From Micractinium sp. NFX-FRZ (taxonomy: Eukaryota; Chlorophyta; Trebouxiophyceae; Chlorellales; Chlorellaceae), in NCBI GenBank assembly GCA_029339195.1, contig JAPTJF010000573.1:1-34393 (forward strand): a stretch of 34,393 bases of DNA. Reading direction: 5' to 3'. Both the position numbers and the translations under genes were made by a program. Of this stretch, positions 30,601-34,393 are shown in pieces. The notes beneath the pieces were generated by a model. The model was not told the DNA's origin, searched no databases, and saw nothing but the letters and a program-made list of their open reading frames with translations. Position 1 is the stretch's first letter; each line of letters starts with the position of its first letter.

Positions 30601-31565
30601 GCAGGTATGTCTCCACATCGTGGTTGAACCTGCACGGGGTGCACATGCGGTGTGTGTGACTTTTCCCTCTTTCATCTACGACTTCTAGCGTGGTTGTACA
30701 GTGAGCCATTGCAAGTAGAGTATATTAATTGCTACACTTTGCATTGCAGCCAGCCCTGCGAGCACGATCGATTACTGCCCCCGCCACTCATGCCAGCGGT
30801 GGAGGCGAGAGCCCAGAGCAGCTCGAGGTGCACAATGCCTGCAGCACAGCACAGCACAGCAGTGCACTGACACTTGCAACCCAACAGTAAGAGCGCGCTC
30901 CCCTCCCCCGATTGCTTGACCAGCCCACTCACCGGCACTCGGATCCAAACTGGCACCGACCCAATGCAAAGCCGGTGCAGAGCTCCGCAGCGCTGTACCG
31001 CTGCTGAGAGCGCTCCTGCGGCAGCGCACAAGGAGCAGCGCCAGGGGCGGCGCAGGGCGGGGTGAGGCGGGCGGAGGGCGTTGACGGGTGGCGCAGCGCC
31101 GACGCACGCCACGGCACTGGCAGGTCGGCAAGTAGGCAGGTCGGAAAGGAGGGCAAGGCAGGCACCGCATGCAACAGGCACAGCAAGCGGCACCACGCCA
31201 GGTGTGGCATGCCAGCACTGCCGCACCTTCTTGGCCTGCTTCTTAGACTTGGCACGCACTTCCCCCGGCACCTCGCCCGAGCCAGCGCCGGCGGGCGCAG
31301 CAGCAGTCGGCGCATCGGCGCCTGCTGCCAGCCGGCGCCCCGCCACAGCACCCACTTGCACGTACGCGGTGTTGGGACGCAGGAACTCTGCTTTCACCGG
31401 CGCCTCCCCACGAGCTGCCAGCTCAGCGGGGCTCGGCTGCGGCCGCTGCTGCTGGGCTACAGCAGCGGCGGCGGCAGCAGCGGGAGGAGCGGCGGCGGTG
31501 GCGGCAGCAGCCGGTGGAGCAGCGGCATATTTGGACGGCTCGGAGCCAGAGCTGTTCTGCTCCAT
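24657..31565 (-). CDS. DUS3: tRNA-dihydrouridine(47) synthase 3, CCCH-finger type, 15 exons
   Basis: Exons: 31565-31227, 31015-30933, 30629-30556, 30163-29752, 29532-29005, 28765-28699, 28303-28241, 27786-27674, 27476-27371, 27076-26967, 26666-26562, 26253-26141, 25977-25893, 25296-25104, 24785-24657; 839 residues, phases consistent. Intron 5 appears to be GC-AG. Order: Ala/Pro-rich N-terminus; two CCCH zinc fingers (C126, C134, C140, H144 and C161, C169, C175, H181) for tRNA binding; a low-complexity linker with RGG repeats and poly-Gln; the FMN-binding TIM barrel from about residue 460 ([14 protein letters not shown]); the active-site motif NFGCPID with catalytic C553; [17 protein letters not shown] and [11 protein letters not shown], which line the flavin phosphate; then the C-terminal helical domain and a Glu-rich end. 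The enzyme reduces U47 in the variable loop of tRNAs using NADPH. Start: the first in-frame ATG, followed by the whole Ala-rich exon. Confidence 0.93.
25370..25578 (-). repeat. Two upstream copies of DUS3 exon 14 start
   Basis: Transcript-sense GCAG then CCGCTTCCTGCTYRAGTGGC occurs at 25578 (copy A), 25416 (copy B) and 25296 (the real exon 14). Copies extend about 50 bases, cover the codons for [14 protein letters not shown], and share the intron before the acceptor. Neither upstream copy has a donor at the real position. Spacing is 162 and 120 bases. Confidence 0.88.
26034..26072 (-). repeat. Degenerate copy of DUS3 exon 13 start
   Basis: AGGCGCAGACCCTCCTGAAG then TGCCCAGCCGC resembles 25943-25973 (AGGCGCAGAACTTGCGGAAG, ATGTCCAGCCGC), about 90 bases upstream in transcript sense. 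Confidence 0.6.
27126..27150. repeat. AAT trinucleotide repeat in DUS3 intron 9
   Basis: AATAAATAATAATAATAATT, a rare AT-rich patch in this GC-rich window. Confidence 0.85.
27266..27330 (-). repeat. Copy of DUS3 exon 9 donor edge
   Basis: CCACCTTGCACACCTTGTAG and GGGGCAGGCGAGCAGGCTGC parallel CCACCTTGCGCATCTTGAAG and GGGGCAGGTGAGCACGCTGG at 27368-27410, the last ~45 bases of exon 9 with its donor, about 100 bases away. Confidence 0.85.
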
Positions 31566-32571
31566 CGTTTCGCTATTCCTGCGCGGTTTCAGGCCCGCTG
31601 GTGCGACAGTCAGGACTGGTGAGAGGGTCAGTGATGGCGCATGCACACGGGGCGCTCCCTCAGACCTGAATCTCCCAAGTGCACCGCCACGCTAAGTATC
31701 GGATGATGTTCCACATGCATGTGTCTGTGCTGTGCATGCTAGGGCCCGGCGGCGGCACGCAACGCCGGCGGCGGCAGGCAGCGGCCTGCATCTGTCCATC
31801 ACGCTGGCGCGTGCTTCATAGTGTAGTCTGCAGAGCTCACTCCTACCGACCTATTGTTGGTGGAATGGCATCCCTCCGTTTGGAGGTTGGCAAAAACACC
31901 AAACTCTCTGACTCGTCCTGAGCTGCTGCCGCTGTGCCTCCGCTGTGCAGACTCGTCACTTGCGCGGTGGATGGGAAGATACATCTCCCTGCCTCAGCTG
32001 CTCATGCCCTTTCCACGACGCCTAGGGCGAGGGCTGCAACAGGCGTGCCGGTAGCTAGCAAGAAGACTGCTTTTTGTGTATGCCTCTCATGAGGGAAGGT
32101 ACGCAGGCACGTCGTGGCGGAGCAGCCACAGAGCGCTGCACAGACCGCTCTCCTGTTCTCCTGGGGCACAGCAGCGCTCAGAAATCCCAACCAGCCCAGG
32201 AGCTGGTGTAACAGAGATGCAGCTGCTTGCCTGCAACAACCTCACAACAGCAACGACCAACACCAACAACACTGGGGAGCAACGATCCGGCGCCGCACTC
32301 AGTGCTGGCGGCGGCGGCGGCAGGGGGCAGCAGCACGACTCAAGGCGCAGACGGGAGCGGCGCTGAGGCTGCTCAATTGCATCGCCCTTCCAAGATGACT
32401 CGATCCGCTAGCGATCATGCCACTTTGCCTCAGATCGGGCCGCCCAATTGAGTGCCTAGCTGGCGAGGACCCGGGTTGGATGACGGGGATTCGGTCCCTT
32501 CAAGTTCGCTTGCGCGCCAACCCAGGCGTGTTTCCTTGCCCAGCAGCATCAGGTTACATCAACCAGTCACC
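31566..32571. promoter_or_regulatory. Divergent promoter region between DUS3 and LHCB4
   Basis: About 1 kb without a supportable gene, lying between two divergent start codons. It must hold both promoters and 5' UTRs. I see no clear TATA box or light-response element that I would name. Confidence 0.5.
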
Positions 32572-34084
32572 ATGCAGACCGTCGCGCTGTTCGGCAACCA
32601 GGGCACTGTGAGTGCGGCTAAGATGGCAGCCCTTCGGCGGGGTTGGAGCCCTGGCAGCACTCGAGCGGGCAACTATGCGTTCACAAACGGCGGGAGGCTG
32701 CGCACGGGCTGCAGCAAGCGCGGTAGGGGTGAGCTCATCAGTCGGCCGTGCCCCCACCCTTTCCCGCTCTGCAGAAGCTGCTCAAGGGCAAGGGCACCGC
32801 CACCAAGACCGCTGCCAAGCCCGCGGCCAAGCCTGCCGTGAAGAAGGCGGCCCCCGCCAAGAAGTCCTCTGGCACCCAGCGCTCTGGTGGCGCCGGCTAC
32901 CGCCAGTACGATGGTGAGTGCGCTCATGGCATCGTATCGACACCAAATCGCGTGCGATGGGCGTGCAGGCGGCCTGCGCAGTGCTGGGAGGCCTCACCCC
33001 ACCCTCATCTTATCTCAAGATAGGGCTCCTGCAGCGCGGCTCCTGGGCTGCTCGCCCCTTCGTCGCCCGTGTGTCGCGTCGCTGAGCTCGTTTGGATGCG
33101 CGGGAGGCAGCCTGCAAGCCCGCGCAGCGAGGGCGCCCGCCGCTCACTGCCCCGCTGTCGCCGCCGCGCGCCCGCCCCGCCGCTTCCCTGCAGGCGATGC
33201 GCTGTGGCTGCCCAACACCACCCGCCCCGCGTGGCTGGACGGCAGCCTGCCCGGCGACCGCGGCTTCGACCCCCTGGGCCTGTCCCGCCCCGTGGAGTAC
33301 CTGCAGGTCGATGTGAGCACCCCCGACACAGTTGCATTTGTTGAACAGCAACCAACATTCGTCAGCGGTCAGGGGAGCCAGCGCCTACCGAGACAGCAGC
33401 ATCGCAGCGCGCTGATCAATCCTTGGAGCAGCCGGCAGCCGCGGTATTTTGCCATTGCGCACCTAGCGGCGGTGACTGCGGCTGCGCCAGCCACTCGCGC
33501 GGTGCCTGGGCTGCCGCACGGCTGCGTGCCGCCGCCCCTTCGCTCGCTCACTGCCCCCTCCCCCCCCGTCCTCCCCCCTGCTTCTTTGCCCCTTGCACGC
33601 AGATTGACGAGCTCGACCAGAACGCTGCCAAGAACAGGCAGGGCGGCATTGTGGGCACCTTCACCCCCGTGGCTGACCAGGTGTCCACCGACTCCCTGCA
33701 GCCCTACAGGTGGGGCGGGGCAGGGGGAAGCAGCAAGCAGCAGGGATGTGAGGTTGGGCAGGCAGGGGATGGATGTGGGTCGGCCACTGCGAGTGGGCAG
33801 GGCAGGACAGTTCTCCAAGACCAGAGGGTGGCAGATGCGCCCACCTCTGGTGCGGCGAGCAGCGCTGGTGCACGTGTTCACTCTTCCCTGCCGTGGTGCT
33901 TACTTTGTCACCGTCTGCCTTCCCTTCTGTGTGTGCGTGCAGCGAGGTCTTCGGCCTGCAGCGCTTCCGCGAGTGCGAGCTGATCCACGGCCGCTGGGCC
34001 ATGCTTGCCTGCCTGGGCGCCCTGGTCCAGGAGGCCACCACCGGCGACAGCTGGGTGGCCGCGCAGACCGTGGTGTACAACCAG
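32572..34084 (+). CDS. LHCB4: Chlorophyll a/b-binding protein CP29 (LHCB4), 3' end outside window
   Basis: Exons: 32572-32607, 32775-32913, 33194-33312, 33603-33709, 33943-34084; 181 codons so far, phases consistent. The first exon is only 12 codons ([12 protein letters not shown]). Exon 2 is Lys/Ala-rich ([17 protein letters not shown]), then the mature domain: [20 protein letters not shown] and [17 protein letters not shown], then [20 protein letters not shown], which is the first membrane helix with the Glu and Arg/His chlorophyll-binding and ion-pair residues of the LHC signature [10 protein letters not shown]. The long insert with DQN.AKN and the [16 protein letters not shown] block fit CP29 better than major LHCII or LHCI. 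The protein is a monomeric minor antenna linking LHCII trimers to the photosystem II core in thylakoids, and in green algae takes part in state transitions. Helices 2 and 3 are missing because the gene runs off the window. Confidence 0.9.
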
Positions 34085-34393
34085 GTGCGCCTCGTCTCCT
34101 CTCCCTTGGGGGCTTTTTGGGAAGGGGTGGGTGTAGATGGGATGCAATGCAGCGTTATGTGTAGGCCGCTGGGCACAATGGCGAGCGGCCGACCGGCAGC
34201 TTTACCCACATTGAGAATCTAGCTGTTGCTGTCGCTGCCGCTGCGGAGCTGCTGCTGCTTCCTCTGCCCGGCCCGGTACACGCCGTTGGCGCACCAGGCA
34301 TCAATGGCATCACAAACGAGCTAGCCGCTAAGAAGCTCCTCAACCACGGTGATGTAAGTGGACACCCTGAACTCTGGCAGCGCTGCCAGAGTT
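34085..34393. other. LHCB4 intron 5, truncated at the window end
   Basis: Begins with the GTGCGC donor after exon 5. No acceptor in the correct phase leading to an LHC-like exon is present. A plus-strand open stretch (about 34202-34353) followed by a strong GTAAGT does not resemble any LHC sequence. The last 24 bases are a perfect palindrome. Confidence 0.55.
34370..34393. repeat. Perfect 24-nt palindrome at the window end
   Basis: AACTCTGGCAGC followed immediately by GCTGCCAGAGTT, ending at the last base. It may be a real inverted repeat or a fold-back artefact at a contig end. Confidence 0.9.

Noticed and set aside
31566..31646. In-frame extension of DUS3 upstream of MEQNSSG
   Set aside because: It would need a GTG start; the first in-frame ATG is at 31565.
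1..34393. CRISPR array, insertion sequence, prophage or operon structures
   Set aside because: The repeats here are diverged exon copies or microsatellites without regular identical spacers; gene structure is spliced and eukaryotic.

Overview
The window is nuclear DNA from a green alga, most likely a Chlorella-type trebouxiophyte; the species is my inference. The evidence is high GC, genes cut into many short exons by GT-AG introns (two GC-AG), TGTAA-type poly(A) signals downstream of stops, a CP29-type light-harvesting protein, and no operon-like packing or ribosome binding sites. I rebuilt gene models by hand from splice sites, reading-phase continuity and family motifs. The five best models keep phase through every junction.

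Layout, left to right. 1-1186 (-): secreted proline-rich cell-wall-type protein, running off the left edge. 1489-9789 (+): secreted MACPF/perforin-like protein, 17 exons. 10965-18798 (-): SCYL2-type pseudokinase of clathrin trafficking, 14 exons. About 19254-20918 (+): armadillo-repeat protein ending in a MYND zinc finger; its 5' end is unresolved. 21200-24293 (+): peroxisomal 2,4-dienoyl-CoA reductase-type SDR ending in SKL, 8 exons. 24657-31565 (-): tRNA-dihydrouridine synthase 3 with two CCCH fingers, 15 exons. 32572-34084 (+): LHCB4 (CP29), 5 exons seen, running off the right edge. Gene pairs alternate divergent (1.2-1.5 kb, 18.8-19.2 kb, 31.6-32.6 kb) and convergent (9.8-11.0 kb, 24.3-24.7 kb). 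The genes do not form a pathway; this looks like an ordinary chromosomal neighbourhood.

The most striking structure is not a gene. In at least four of the seven genes, introns carry diverged, partial, same-strand copies of the exon edge next to them, usually with its splice site and some flanking intron, about 90-280 bp away and in one to three copies. I call these exon echoes and count about 20. Most are dead (in-frame stop, frameshift, no partner splice site). One is not obviously dead: before the last exon of the SDR gene, an echo (24073-24139) has an acceptor in the right phase, a short open frame, and a stop overlapping a TGTAA poly(A) motif. Its use would give an isoform lacking the peroxisomal SKL signal.

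Other points: a regulatory-looking island (12-bp hairpin, TGACGTCA palindrome, CACGTG) inside the largest SCYL2 intron; an RGG/poly-Q insertion in DUS3; two GC-AG introns; poly-G at the left end and a perfect 24-nt palindrome at the right end, which look like sequence or assembly edges.
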